In this document: positions 25,440 through 34,598 of the stretch, piece after piece | Numbering within the stretch: the stretch's first letter is position 1 | Layout of the letters: each line of letters begins with the position of its first letter | Origin: AM-1111 sp046302135 | Lineage (GTDB): Bacteria; Bacteroidota; Bacteroidia; B-17B0; Aurantibacillaceae | Reading direction: 5' to 3' | Length of the DNA stretch: 47,808 nucleotides | NCBI GenBank assembly: GCA_046302135.1 | Contig: JBKCIQ010000132.1 | Coordinates: 1 to 47,808, forward strand | Notes under the pieces: model-generated | What the model saw: the letters and a program-made list of their open reading frames with translations, nothing else | What the model was told of the DNA's origin: nothing | The model's database searches: none | Program-made: the position numbers and the translations under genes

Positions 25440-27335
25440 TTATTTTACGAACTCATCAAGCTTTTGGTAAATTGAGTTGTTACTCCTGTATTCAGGAACT
25501 ATATCTTTCATCTCTGCTACAATCTTTTCATTATTCTGTGAACGAAATAAGTCAATCAAATGGTTTATTTTTAATTCTATTTCTTCAAAATGATATTCTT
25601 TTACTTTTCCTATCAGAATTTGTGGATGATGAGTGGGTAATGTGTTTTCGCTGTCTGCTAAAAGTTCTTCATAAAGTTTTTCTCCGGGCCTAAGTCCTGT
25701 AATTTTTATCTCGATATCCTTATCTTCTGAAAGCCCTGAAAGCCTGATCATTTTTTTTGCAAGGTTGATGATTTTTACACTCTTTCCCATATCGAAAACA
25801 AATATCTCCCCTCCATTTCCCATACACCCTGCTTCTAAAACAAGTTGGCAAGCTTCAGGAATCGTCATAAAATAGCGTGTGATATCAGGATGTGTTATTG
25901 TTATCGGGCCACCGCTTTCAATTTGTTTTTTAAATCTCGGAATTACCGATCCGCTGGAACCCAGAACATTTCCAAATCTTGTAGTAATAAATTTGGTAGG
26001 AGATTTTTTACCAAATGATTGAACAAAGATTTCAGCAATTCTTTTACTGGCTCCCATTACATTGGTAGGATTAACTGCCTTGTCGGTGCTTATGAATACG
26101 AATTTTTCTACCTTATGTCGATTGGAGAGCTCAGCTAAATTTTTTGTTCCGAGAATATTAGTATTTACTGATTCCGAAGGATTGTTTTCCATTAATGGAA
26201 CATGTTTATAGGCCGCGGCATGATAAACAATTTCAGGATTAAAAGTATTAAACACATTTTCCATTCTCTCTAAGTTCCTAATATCACCAATAATTATTTC
26301 AAAATTTGATTCAGGATAATTTTCTCTAAGCTCATTTTCTAGATCGTAAAGTGGAGATTCTGCTTGATCTAAAAGAAATATTCTTCTAGGCGAAAATTTT
26401 AAAATCTGCCTTGCTATTTCAGAACCGATACTGCCGGCGGCACCGGTTACAAGAATTTTTTTACTGTTGATTTGCTCATTGAGTTTTTTGCTGTCAAGCT
26501 TTATTGTTGATCTTTCCAGCAGATCTTCAATGTTTATGTTTTTTAATTGTTTGAGACTAAGTTCACCGTTAATCCATTTAGTTACCGGCGGGACATTAAG
26601 TAATTTCACATTTAGCTTAATGCATTGATCAACTATTTCGTTTTTCTTTTCTGATGATAAATTTTGTATTGAGATTATAACAGTTTCAACTTCATTTTCC
26701 TTGATTATTTTTTCTAGTGCAGAGGAATGATGAATAAAAATTCCTTCAAGACTTCTGCCTTTTTTCTTTAAATCATCATCTACGAAAGCAACTACTCTAT
26801 ATCGTACTGCTGCATCTCTATCCAGTGTTCTTTTGGTTATTATCCCGGACTCACCTCCACCATAAATAACGATATTTGTTTTAAGTTTTTCAGGATTTTT
26901 ATTTTCAAAATAAATGGCCTTCACTGCCAGCCGGCTAGATATCATAACGGCCATAGTTATCAACGCATCCATAATTACCATAGAGTTTGGAATCAGATAG
27001 TAATTAAAAAAATAAAACCTACCTAATACATTAAGCAATTCGATAAATAAAGTTCCTCCAATTATTACAAAAAATATCCTACTTGCATCTTTTGCCCCTG
27101 TATAACGTACAACGCCTTTATAAGTTTTTGAAATAAAAAATGTGATTAGCCTTACGCTTAAAACTGTTAGAAAAATTTTATTAAGATTGCTTTTTTCCGG
27201 TTCAGCAATTGCGTTGAAATTGAAGCGTAAAAGTAAAGACAAGGTGAGTGAAAAGGAGCATATGAATAAGTCAATAATTAAAATGCTCCACCTAGGAATA
27301 TTTTTTTGCCAAAAGAATTTTAATATGGAATACAT
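25440..27335 (-). CDS. Membrane-bound nucleotide-sugar 4,6-dehydratase (CapD/WbpM-like)
   Basis: This 631-residue long-form dehydratase has four N-terminal membrane helices (within residues 15-135), then a CoA-binding-like Rossmann part with GGGESG (159-164). The catalytic SDR domain has the NAD motif TGAAGSIGS (297-305), HAAAYKHVPLME (372-383) and the active region STDKAVNPTNVMGASKR (416-432). The catalytic YxxxK of ordinary SDRs is replaced by Met427-x3-Lys431, the Ser-Met-Lys arrangement of WbpM-type enzymes. It should convert UDP-GlcNAc to the 4-keto-6-deoxy sugar used for QuiNAc, FucNAc or bacillosamine-type residues. It lies between GNAT and phosphatase genes. Confidence 0.92.
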   Translation of the reverse strand: MYSILKFFWQKNIPRWSILIIDLFICSFSLTLSLLLRFNFNAIAEPEKSNLNKIFLTVLSVRLITFFISKTYKGVVRYTGAKDASRIFFVIIGGTLFIELLNVLGRFYFFNYYLIPNSMVIMDALITMAVMISSRLAVKAIYFENKNPEKLKTNIVIYGGGESGIITKRTLDRDAAVRYRVVAFVDDDLKKKGRSLEGIFIHHSSALEKIIKENEVETVIISIQNLSSEKKNEIVDQCIKLNVKLLNVPPVTKWINGELSLKQLKNINIEDLLERSTIKLDSKKLNEQINSKKILVTGAAGSIGSEIARQILKFSPRRIFLLDQAESPLYDLENELRENYPESNFEIIIGDIRNLERMENVFNTFNPEIVYHAAAYKHVPLMENNPSESVNTNILGTKNLAELSNRHKVEKFVFISTDKAVNPTNVMGASKRIAEIFVQSFGKKSPTKFITTRFGNVLGSSGSVIPRFKKQIESGGPITITHPDITRYFMTIPEACQLVLEAGCMGNGGEIFVFDMGKSVKIINLAKKMIRLSGLSEDKDIEIKITGLRPGEKLYEELLADSENTLPTHHPQILIGKVKEYHFEEIELKINHLIDLFRSQNNEKIVAEMKDIVPEYRSNNSIYQKLDEFVK

Positions 27336-27381
27336 CTATCTATACAAAGATAGGGAATAGAAATATAGACTTGTAATGATG

Positions 27382-27825
27382 TTAAAGCTTTTTAATAAAG
27401 TGAAACCCTCTTACAAAAAATCCCTCTCTATAGTAAAATCGATGTGCATTGCTGTTTTCAGCGTATGCATCAAGCATAATGGTTTCACATTTTTGGTTTA
27501 CAGCAATTTTTTCCATGTATTTGCATAGTTTTTTACCTATTCCAATCGAACGAAATTTATTATCCACAATGAGATTATCAATTTCAAGGAATTTCCCTGA
27601 ATATATCTTAGTTGAAATCCAATATCCTGAAACACCAACGCATTTTTTATTGTTGTAAGCGGCAATCATTTTGTAACCATTCGAAATCATTTCATTCAGC
27701 ATTTGATAAAATTTCTCCTTTTTAAGTTGAGGATTCAATTGTTTTATTAAACCAAATGTTTTTATCATATGATCAAATTCTTTTAGTTCAATAATCTTAA
27801 TTCTGATATTTTTTGCATCTGACAT
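27382..27825 (-). CDS. GNAT family N-acetyltransferase
   Basis: This 147-residue protein has the GCN5-related fold. The acetyl-CoA pyrophosphate loop is RSIGIGKKLCKYME (RxxGxG type, about residues 93-106). It is preceded by the beta-strand LEIDNLIVDNKF and followed by CETIMLDAYAENSNAHRFYYREGF, read here as MLDAYAENSNAHRFYYREGF. The substrate is not evident. It is 46 bases upstream of the capD-like dehydratase and the first gene of the minus-strand run, so acetylation of an amino sugar is possible. The sequence itself looks like a general small-molecule GNAT rather than a PglD-like enzyme. Confidence 0.85.
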   Translation of the reverse strand: MSDAKNIRIKIIELKEFDHMIKTFGLIKQLNPQLKKEKFYQMLNEMISNGYKMIAAYNNKKCVGVSGYWISTKIYSGKFLEIDNLIVDNKFRSIGIGKKLCKYMEKIAVNQKCETIMLDAYAENSNAHRFYYREGFFVRGFHFIKKL

Positions 27826-27857
27826 AAAACCGTTTTCTAGTGTTTATACTTGAATTG

Positions 27858-27865
27858 CAAATTTA
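27858..27865 (-). promoter_or_regulatory. Possible -7 box for the GNAT-capD-pafA-kdsA run
   Basis: TAAATTTG on the minus strand is a perfect TAnnTTTG and lies about 33 bases before the GNAT start codon. No clear TTTG is found at the expected 19-base distance upstream, so support is partial. Confidence 0.4.
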
Positions 27866-27937
27866 ATACTCAAAACAAGTTAATCGAGAAGTAAACAATA
27901 TTTTATTAGATTAAAATATTTTCACATATGGCAAAAA

Positions 27938-27959
27938 AAACCACCCGTTAAGGTGGTTT
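27938..27959 (-). terminator. Intrinsic terminator of the 27981-30320 gene
   Basis: AAACCACC (27938-27945) pairs with GGTGGTTT (27952-27959) around six bases. On the minus strand the hairpin is followed by a T-run (A8 at 27933-27940, partly within the stem). It is 22 bases past the stop of the large exported protein and separates it from the GNAT operon. Confidence 0.8.
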
Positions 27960-27980
27960 GAACTTTATTTAGACTAAAAA

Positions 27981-30320
27981 CTATTTAATTCCTGTCAATT
28001 GTTTCATTTCCTCAAGAGTTGTAGGGTATTTTTCAATCTCTTGGCATGTAAATTCATTGTTCTTCTTAAGCGCTAAGTCATTGCTCGAAAAAAGATTATT
28101 TTTTGACCAAAGTAATTTCACGTTTTCACTTATTCCCATTAAGTAATAATTTTGGTTCTTTGGCAATTGAATTTTTTCATTTTCCAGTGCGGTATAAACA
28201 ATATTTCCGTTGTCCTGAAGCAAACTAACCGACTTAATTTTTATCTTATCATCGCTTCCTTCCTTTTTTAAATTTACAGTGAACTCGGAGGTAAGGTTTT
28301 CTTTGATGAATTTGTCGCAGTTGTAAATTCCTGTATTGTTTATTATGATTCTTCTTCTTTTAAGTTGATTTGATCGTGTTAAAATTCGTGCTTCATTTAT
28401 AGAGCTTGCTAGATTTGCAATTTCCTGATTGTCGACAATAAATTTTATAGAGTCTCTGTATCTTTCGAATAAATGATAATTCATTTTTCTTTCTCGGGCA
28501 GTCATTAAATCTTTATTTTTTTTGTACGCTGCAAGCTTTATTTCTTCCTTACTAAACACCTCCATGCCATCTTCAATGTTAGTATAGTGAAATATTTTTA
28601 GGTTATGTCCTTTACGCTTTTTTACAAGCATTTCATTATAATTTCTAATGCCTTTTTTAGTATGAATCATTGATTTGATCGGAATTCCGTTATTACTAGT
28701 TTTTTCGATCCTTATAGGAGCAGAAATAATCTCATCTTCATTTTTAAGTTTTAAAATTATGCCACCTTTAATCTCTTCAATTCTTGCATCATTAAAATAT
28801 TTATTTTTTATTTTTTGATTAAATAAATTGTTATTCCCTTCAAATACAATCCTAAAATGATTAAAAAATGAAAGTTCAGGATTACAGGAAAAATAATGTG
28901 AAATCTTAATTACAGGACTCTTATTAGTATCGTAACCCGATTGTGTGATTTTAATAAGTTTTTCGATCGATTGGAATTCGTTTTTTCTGACCTCCAGTTC
29001 CTTAACCACGCCTTTTTTAGGAATATTAGCATGGTAATTCATGTTGTTAAATCTAAATTCCCATCTTGTCGAGTCGTAGGCTATTGCCTTATTACTTTTT
29101 ATCATTTCGAAATATTTTTCCATGCCACGACTAATAGCAAATTGTTTTTTACCGCCAAATATGCTGTTGTTTGTTGCAAATGCCAGCTCATTCCATTGAG
29201 CACCCTTGTCATCCAAATAGTAGAGATTATAATCTTCAATTGTATCGACTAGAGCATAATCGATTTCAATTTTTTTATCTTTTGACAAAAAAACTTCTTC
29301 GTTATTCACAGACGCGGTTATCTCAAACATCCCTCCGCTTTTGAAATTATATATAGTGCCTGAGCTGTCAAATTTCATAGGGATTCCACTTGTTAAAATT
29401 TCTATTGGTGTTAGATATTCACGAAATCCTATATCAATATTTCCTCGCACGGGTCTTCCGGTTTTGTCTACAAATGCATTTTCTGGTATTTTGATGTAAT
29501 TATTTCTATCTGTCTCAATTATTTGTTCTTTAGAAGTATTTACGCTAAAAATTTCTTTCTCTTTTTTGACTCCCTCAAAAAGAGGAAAAATTTTGTTATA
29601 TTTTTTTTCGAAATTTATTGCAGAGCTCATGTTTTGAACTTCCTTAGCATCAAAGCACTTTATCAAATATTCTAGCTCTGCTTTGTTTGGAAAATGCTGT
29701 GTACTCTTGTAGGTCACCTGTACCTTAGGACCGTCAGTTTTATTTAATGAATAAATGCTTGTTCTAATGTCAGGGTCATCTAATGAATATCCTTTGTTTT
29801 TGTCAAAGGGTAAAGAATTTCTATCTATAATTAATAGCTCTTTAAGTTCTGTAAGTTTAACTATGTTTTTAGGGATATCTCTTAGGTCAAATATATCTGT
29901 TACTATTTTATTTATTTTTTTTCCGGCTAAAGTTTCAATAAAATCCTCAAGATCTAACATGTCGTTTTCGTAAAACTCAATGGTTTTAATTGTTGGATTT
30001 AATGAGGTGTTGTTGGGAAAGGTATGAACTTCACTTGATTCAACAATTATTTTCTCTACATAAGGTAATTGTGATATGAGTTTTACAGATAGGTCGAGTG
30101 GCGTTTCTTTGCTTCCTCCTCTTATTTTAACTGTTTTGATATTCTTGAACTTTTTGCCTTCTATCGACATTCTCATAAGGTCATCCTTTTCAGGGATGAT
30201 AATAAGACTTTCTACTGATTCAGGATTTTTAAGGGCTTCTGAAGGTCGATAATAATTTTGACTATGAATTGTAGTCAATGACAAAAATAAAGCAGTGATG
30301 ATGGTATTCGTTGTCTTCAT
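27981..30320 (-). CDS. Large exported protein with leucine-rich-like N-terminus and ZU5-like module
   Basis: This 779-residue protein has a signal peptide ending near IHSQ. Residues about 35-170 contain LRR-like spacing (FKNIKTVKIRGG, LPYVEKIIVESS, LNPTIKTIEFYEN, LTELKELLIIDRN). Residues about 276-372 carry a module with KIPENAFVDKTGRPVRGNI, then GFREYLTPIEILTSGIPM, SGGMFEITAS and YNLYYLDDKG. I have seen this order in other Bacteroidota exported proteins and it recalls the ZU5 fold. The C-terminal half is Lys- and Asn-rich with no recognised domain and no T9SS sorting tail, so it is probably periplasmic or cell-surface anchored by other means. It diverges from the T9SS protein at 30455, with which it shares a mature N-terminal motif. 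Confidence 0.7.
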   Translation of the reverse strand: MKTTNTIITALFLSLTTIHSQNYYRPSEALKNPESVESLIIIPEKDDLMRMSIEGKKFKNIKTVKIRGGSKETPLDLSVKLISQLPYVEKIIVESSEVHTFPNNTSLNPTIKTIEFYENDMLDLEDFIETLAGKKINKIVTDIFDLRDIPKNIVKLTELKELLIIDRNSLPFDKNKGYSLDDPDIRTSIYSLNKTDGPKVQVTYKSTQHFPNKAELEYLIKCFDAKEVQNMSSAINFEKKYNKIFPLFEGVKKEKEIFSVNTSKEQIIETDRNNYIKIPENAFVDKTGRPVRGNIDIGFREYLTPIEILTSGIPMKFDSSGTIYNFKSGGMFEITASVNNEEVFLSKDKKIEIDYALVDTIEDYNLYYLDDKGAQWNELAFATNNSIFGGKKQFAISRGMEKYFEMIKSNKAIAYDSTRWEFRFNNMNYHANIPKKGVVKELEVRKNEFQSIEKLIKITQSGYDTNKSPVIKISHYFSCNPELSFFNHFRIVFEGNNNLFNQKIKNKYFNDARIEEIKGGIILKLKNEDEIISAPIRIEKTSNNGIPIKSMIHTKKGIRNYNEMLVKKRKGHNLKIFHYTNIEDGMEVFSKEEIKLAAYKKNKDLMTARERKMNYHLFERYRDSIKFIVDNQEIANLASSINEARILTRSNQLKRRRIIINNTGIYNCDKFIKENLTSEFTVNLKKEGSDDKIKIKSVSLLQDNGNIVYTALENEKIQLPKNQNYYLMGISENVKLLWSKNNLFSSNDLALKKNNEFTCQEIEKYPTTLEEMKQLTGIK

Positions 30321-30399
30321 AAAAAATAGTTTTGGTCTCGTTTATAATTTTAATTATCAATTTAGTTACAAGATTTTTTTAAAATTATATTCCAAGTTG

Positions 30400-30407
30400 T
30401 AAATTTG
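30400..30407 (+). promoter_or_regulatory. Possible -7 box of the 30455 gene
   Basis: TAAATTTG is a perfect -7 consensus 47 bases before the ATG. The -33 region upstream is a T-run without the usual G, so the match is partial. Confidence 0.45.
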
Positions 30408-30454
30408 AAATAATTACAATTGTTTAAATTCAAAACTAATTACAACAAATCAAC

Positions 30455-33400
30455 ATGCGGAAATTCTTTAATATTTTAATTACTTCAGGTGTTCTGTTTA
30501 GTGCCGGTATGAAATCTCAGAATTTCTACAAGCCCTCCGCAAATGAAATTAGCAGCTTGCCGTCTTGGGCGCAGTTGATGTATGGTGATAGTCCTAATCT
30601 TAAACAAGTCGAGAATGAATATAATTTATGGTATTCCAATCATCCTTTTGAAAAAAATTATCATACCCAATACTATAAGCGTTGGCAAAGATTTAATGCG
30701 CATAATTTAGATGAAAACGGATTTAGAAAATCAGGTAACAGAGAGAATTCATTTGCACCAATTCAAAAATCGTTAACCAATAAATTAGTTAAAAACAACT
30801 CCATTCAGCCCTGGCAGCTAATCGGGCCCATGGAGATGTATGACGGACAAGGAAATTTACAAGGACAACAAACCAATGTTTATAGCTTTGATCAAAATGA
30901 AACTAATCCTTTGGTTTTGTACTGCGGAACAGAACCTGGTGATATTTTTAAAAGTATTGATGGCGGACAGAACTGGACATGTGTCAGTTTCAACTTGAAC
31001 CTCGGAGGTGTAGGTGCAATTGAAAGTAATCCATTTAATTCTAATTCAGTTTTTGCAGGAAGCAATACTTATCTGGTTCATTCCTCTAACGGAGGTGCTA
31101 CATGGGATACCGTAATTAGTGCGGCTCAATTCTATCCCAATGAAATTTTAGTCAATCCTTCTGATACATCTGTCGTAATGGTAGCTTCCGACAATGGTTT
31201 TTACCGTAGTAATGATGGAGGATTAACTTTCACAAAATTATTTAACGAAGGTTGTTATGATCTGAAGTGCAAACCGGGTAATGCTTCTGTACTCTATTTA
31301 TTGAAAGATAATCCCATTCTAAAAATTTGTGAGTTTTACAGAAGCATTGATCTGGGTGCAACTTTTTCTCTTCAAAGCACTGGCTGGTATAACTCAGTAG
31401 ACCCGTCTCGCGTTAATATGGGAGGAAGAATAGCAGTTTCACCGGCAGACACTTCACGAGTGTACGCATACTTAATTGGAGACAGCAAGCCAAATGATTA
31501 CGGTTTCATTGGAGTTTACCGAAGTAATGATGGAGGTAGCACCTGGTCATTGCCTAATGGTCCTGCAGGAGGCCCTTACAATTCTACACATCTCAACCTT
31601 GCCTACGGTGAGCCATCTTGGACCTATCATCAGGGATTTTATAATTGTGCAATTATAGTCAATCCGAACAATGCCGATGAAATTCTTGTAGGAGGTCTTA
31701 ATTTGTGGAGGTCTGTAAACGCTGCGCAAACCTTTACATCCGTTGCAGGATATTCAGGGGGGCCTTTAGACATGCACGTTGACATGCAAGATTTTCGTTG
31801 TTCATCTTCGGGTACGTGGATAACCAATGATGGTGGAATTTATTTTTCCAATGATTTTTTTAATTCTGATAACAATGTGATGATGAAAGGTGTACACGGA
31901 ACTGAACTATGGGGTTTTGACGGAGGATGGAATGAAGATGTTTTTATTGGCGGAGCCTATCACAATGGTAATGTTTCTTGGTATCAAAATTATCCTGCAG
32001 GTAAATTTTTACAACTTGGTGGCGCAGAACCGGCCTCGGGGTACACCAATAAAGGGAATAATAGAAAAGTAATTAGTTCAGAGTTGGCAGGAAAAATTTT
32101 ACCTTGGAGCATTGGCCAAAATATATCAGGGTTCAGCGTTTCACTTTATCCGAATGAAAGTTATTACAGTGCCGAATCAAGCGAAATAGAATGCCACCCT
32201 CAATGTTACAACATGAATTACCTCGGTAATGCGAACAAGTTGTGGAAATCGGATCCGCAAACGCCATACTCATTCAATTTACTTTACACCTTCGGTACAA
32301 ATACCAATGCCAAGGTTCAGCAAATTGAAATTTCTAGAAGCAACAGCAATGTAATATATGTAAGCCAGAGACCTTCATCGGGAAGCAATGGGATTTTAAA
32401 TAAATCTGTAAACGGTGGTCAGTCTTTCATTGCCTTAACCAAACCGGCTGGAAACAGCAGTAGAATATTATTGTCTTTGAGTCCTGAAAATGAAAATGTT
32501 TTGTGGATGGCTTATCCATCCGGTACAAATGGAAATAAGATTTTCAAAACAATTGACGGCGGACAGAATTGGACGAATCTAACAACTTCAAAATTAAATG
32601 CGCAAGAAATAACTTCAATGGTGAATATTGGTGGGACACTAGGAGGAATTTATGCCTTTACTTGGAAGAGTGTTTTTTATAGAAATGATACCATGAATGA
32701 TTGGACCGAAGTAAATTCCAATTTACCCCTGATTTTAAAGAGCAACATTGCTAGACCATTTTACAGAGATGGAAAAATAAGGATAGGAACCTACGGAAAG
32801 GGAATTTGGGAAAACACTTTTGAAGAACAGCCGGCTTATCCTATTGCGAAAGCTTCAGTAGATAAACTCAACTCTTTACAATATTGCTCAACGGACACAT
32901 TTCATTTCGAAGATTACTCTATGCTGAATCATAGTGGTGCAAGCTGGCAATGGAGTTTTCAGGGAGGAAATCCTGCTACTTCAACTCAGAGAAATCCTGC
33001 AGTTACATTTTCTTCTGCAGGAAATCATCAGGTGATTCTTAATATAATGGACGGAGCAGGACACAGCGATTCTGACACACTAACAATAACCGTTAATCAG
33101 TTTACGCCAAACGGGACTATGTCTGAAGGATTTCAAAATTCCTTTCCTCCTACCAACTGGTTTTTAGACAATCAACCTAACGGAGGACAATGGACACTAG
33201 CTACTAACGCGGGAGGTTTTGGGCAAAGTACGCAGTCTATTTTATTTGATAATTATGTTTACGATAGCCAAGGTGACGAAGCCTATATCTATTCCGCAGT
33301 AGATTTAACCGCTGCTAATTCCGGATTGTTGTATTTTCATCGTGCCTACGCAGAGTATGGTTTTCCTTATTCGGATACATTAAGAATTGATGTTTCTTTA

Positions 33401-33898
33401 AATTGCGGAGCTTCATGGACTCAGGTGTATTTAAAGGGTGGACAGGATTTAGCAACTGCACCTTCAAATCAAAACAGTACTTATGTTCCAAATGCTAATG
33501 AGTGGGTTGCTGACTCTGTTGATCTTTCTTCTTTCTCTAATCAGAGCAACCTCATGATACGTTTTGTGAATGTAGGCAGGTGGGGTCAGGCCATGTATTT
33601 AGATAATATTAATATTGGCGTGAATGTTTCAGTTGCAGAACACCATGAGGAAAAAAGAACAGGTTTGTTCCCTAATCCTGTAGCTGAAGGAAATGATTTG
33701 ACGATTATAGGAGATAAAGATTGCCTATATCAAATAAAAATATTCAATTCAGAAGGTAAATTTATTCAAGAGAAAAATTTAAAATCAGGAGACAAGATTT
33801 CTACGACAGGGCTTAATGAAGGAAATTACTTTGCATGGGTATATGGACCAGATAAAATTTCTGCATTAAAATTCATTGTATTGAAGTGTAGAAAATAA
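30455..33898 (+). CDS. Giant secreted propeller protein with PKD and T9SS domains
   Basis: This 1147-residue cargo protein has a signal peptide to about residue 22. The mature part begins QNFYKPSANEISSLPSWAQ. Residues about 130-790 contain many BNR/Asp-box repeats (KSIDGGQNWT, SSNGGATWD, RSNDGGLTF, RSNDGGSTWS, KTIDGGQNWT), as in sortilin/VPS10-type ten-bladed propellers. A PKD-like domain follows (FEDYSMLNHSGASWQWSF to DTLTITVNQF). Next come a lectin-like segment (LDNQPNGGQWTLATN to LDNINIGV) and a type A T9SS sorting domain (LFPNPVAEGNDLTI to the end, including FNSEGKFIQEKNL). It is expected on the cell surface, possibly for adhesion or polymer binding. No catalytic motif was seen. Confidence 0.85.
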   Translation: MRKFFNILITSGVLFSAGMKSQNFYKPSANEISSLPSWAQLMYGDSPNLKQVENEYNLWYSNHPFEKNYHTQYYKRWQRFNAHNLDENGFRKSGNRENSFAPIQKSLTNKLVKNNSIQPWQLIGPMEMYDGQGNLQGQQTNVYSFDQNETNPLVLYCGTEPGDIFKSIDGGQNWTCVSFNLNLGGVGAIESNPFNSNSVFAGSNTYLVHSSNGGATWDTVISAAQFYPNEILVNPSDTSVVMVASDNGFYRSNDGGLTFTKLFNEGCYDLKCKPGNASVLYLLKDNPILKICEFYRSIDLGATFSLQSTGWYNSVDPSRVNMGGRIAVSPADTSRVYAYLIGDSKPNDYGFIGVYRSNDGGSTWSLPNGPAGGPYNSTHLNLAYGEPSWTYHQGFYNCAIIVNPNNADEILVGGLNLWRSVNAAQTFTSVAGYSGGPLDMHVDMQDFRCSSSGTWITNDGGIYFSNDFFNSDNNVMMKGVHGTELWGFDGGWNEDVFIGGAYHNGNVSWYQNYPAGKFLQLGGAEPASGYTNKGNNRKVISSELAGKILPWSIGQNISGFSVSLYPNESYYSAESSEIECHPQCYNMNYLGNANKLWKSDPQTPYSFNLLYTFGTNTNAKVQQIEISRSNSNVIYVSQRPSSGSNGILNKSVNGGQSFIALTKPAGNSSRILLSLSPENENVLWMAYPSGTNGNKIFKTIDGGQNWTNLTTSKLNAQEITSMVNIGGTLGGIYAFTWKSVFYRNDTMNDWTEVNSNLPLILKSNIARPFYRDGKIRIGTYGKGIWENTFEEQPAYPIAKASVDKLNSLQYCSTDTFHFEDYSMLNHSGASWQWSFQGGNPATSTQRNPAVTFSSAGNHQVILNIMDGAGHSDSDTLTITVNQFTPNGTMSEGFQNSFPPTNWFLDNQPNGGQWTLATNAGGFGQSTQSILFDNYVYDSQGDEAYIYSAVDLTAANSGLLYFHRAYAEYGFPYSDTLRIDVSLNCGASWTQVYLKGGQDLATAPSNQNSTYVPNANEWVADSVDLSSFSNQSNLMIRFVNVGRWGQAMYLDNINIGVNVSVAEHHEEKRTGLFPNPVAEGNDLTIIGDKDCLYQIKIFNSEGKFIQEKNLKSGDKISTTGLNEGNYFAWVYGPDKISALKFIVLKCRK

Positions 33899-33974
33899 TC
33901 CCCTTAACACCTTTTATCAATAATTTAAGTACTTGCAACCAACGACTTTCGTTATTGATGTAAAATCTTAAAAC

Positions 33975-34598
33975 ATGAAAAAGCTATTTTCCATTTTGGT
34001 CGGTATATTTTTTATTTCCACACTTCAATTGTCATGTCAATATAGTAATTCAAATAGCCCTAATGTTGCAAATCTGAAAAATGGAGATGTTATTTTCCAG
34101 GTAAGCACGTCAGGGCAAGGTAAAGCAATCCAACTCGCAACCGGTTCAAAGCTTACGCATTGCGGAATTGTTTTTATTGAAAATGGAGTTCCTATTGTAT
34201 ATCATGCTGTTGACCCTGTGCAAAAAACTAAGGCTAAAGATTTTATAGCTCGTGGAGAAAATGGAAAATATTGGGTGAAAAGACTGAACAGGAAATTGTC
34301 GGATGAAGAAATAAAAAAAATGAAGGAATATGCAGTTTTGCAATTAGGAAAAAGATATGATTTAAGATTTATGTGGAGTGATAATAAAATGTATTGCAGT
34401 GAATATGTTTGGAAGATTTACAATAAGGGAACAGGTATTTCTGTAGGCAGTCCCAAAAAATTAAAGGAGTATTCAACAGATAACCCAATTACACAAGGCA
34501 TAATGAAAAAAAGGTATGGAAAAAACGTGCCATGGGAGGAGAGCATGATTTCACCGGGCGATATTTTCTCCTGTAAGGAGTTGGTAAATACCAATTAA
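33975..34598 (+). CDS. YiiX-like NlpC/P60-type cysteine hydrolase lipoprotein
   Basis: This 207-residue predicted lipoprotein has the lipobox LQLSC, with Cys21 lipidated. The permuted papain-like YiiX/YebB fold is seen from NLKNGDVIFQ, catalytic His62 in KLTHCGIVF, YHAVDPVQKTK and catalytic Cys141 in KMYCSEYVWKIY. Family members are thought to cleave amide or ester bonds in cell-wall or lipid substrates. The substrate here is unknown. The stop codon overlaps the stop of the convergent TonB receptor gene within a shared TTAA. Confidence 0.82.
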   Translation: MKKLFSILVGIFFISTLQLSCQYSNSNSPNVANLKNGDVIFQVSTSGQGKAIQLATGSKLTHCGIVFIENGVPIVYHAVDPVQKTKAKDFIARGENGKYWVKRLNRKLSDEEIKKMKEYAVLQLGKRYDLRFMWSDNKMYCSEYVWKIYNKGTGISVGSPKKLKEYSTDNPITQGIMKKRYGKNVPWEESMISPGDIFSCKELVNTN

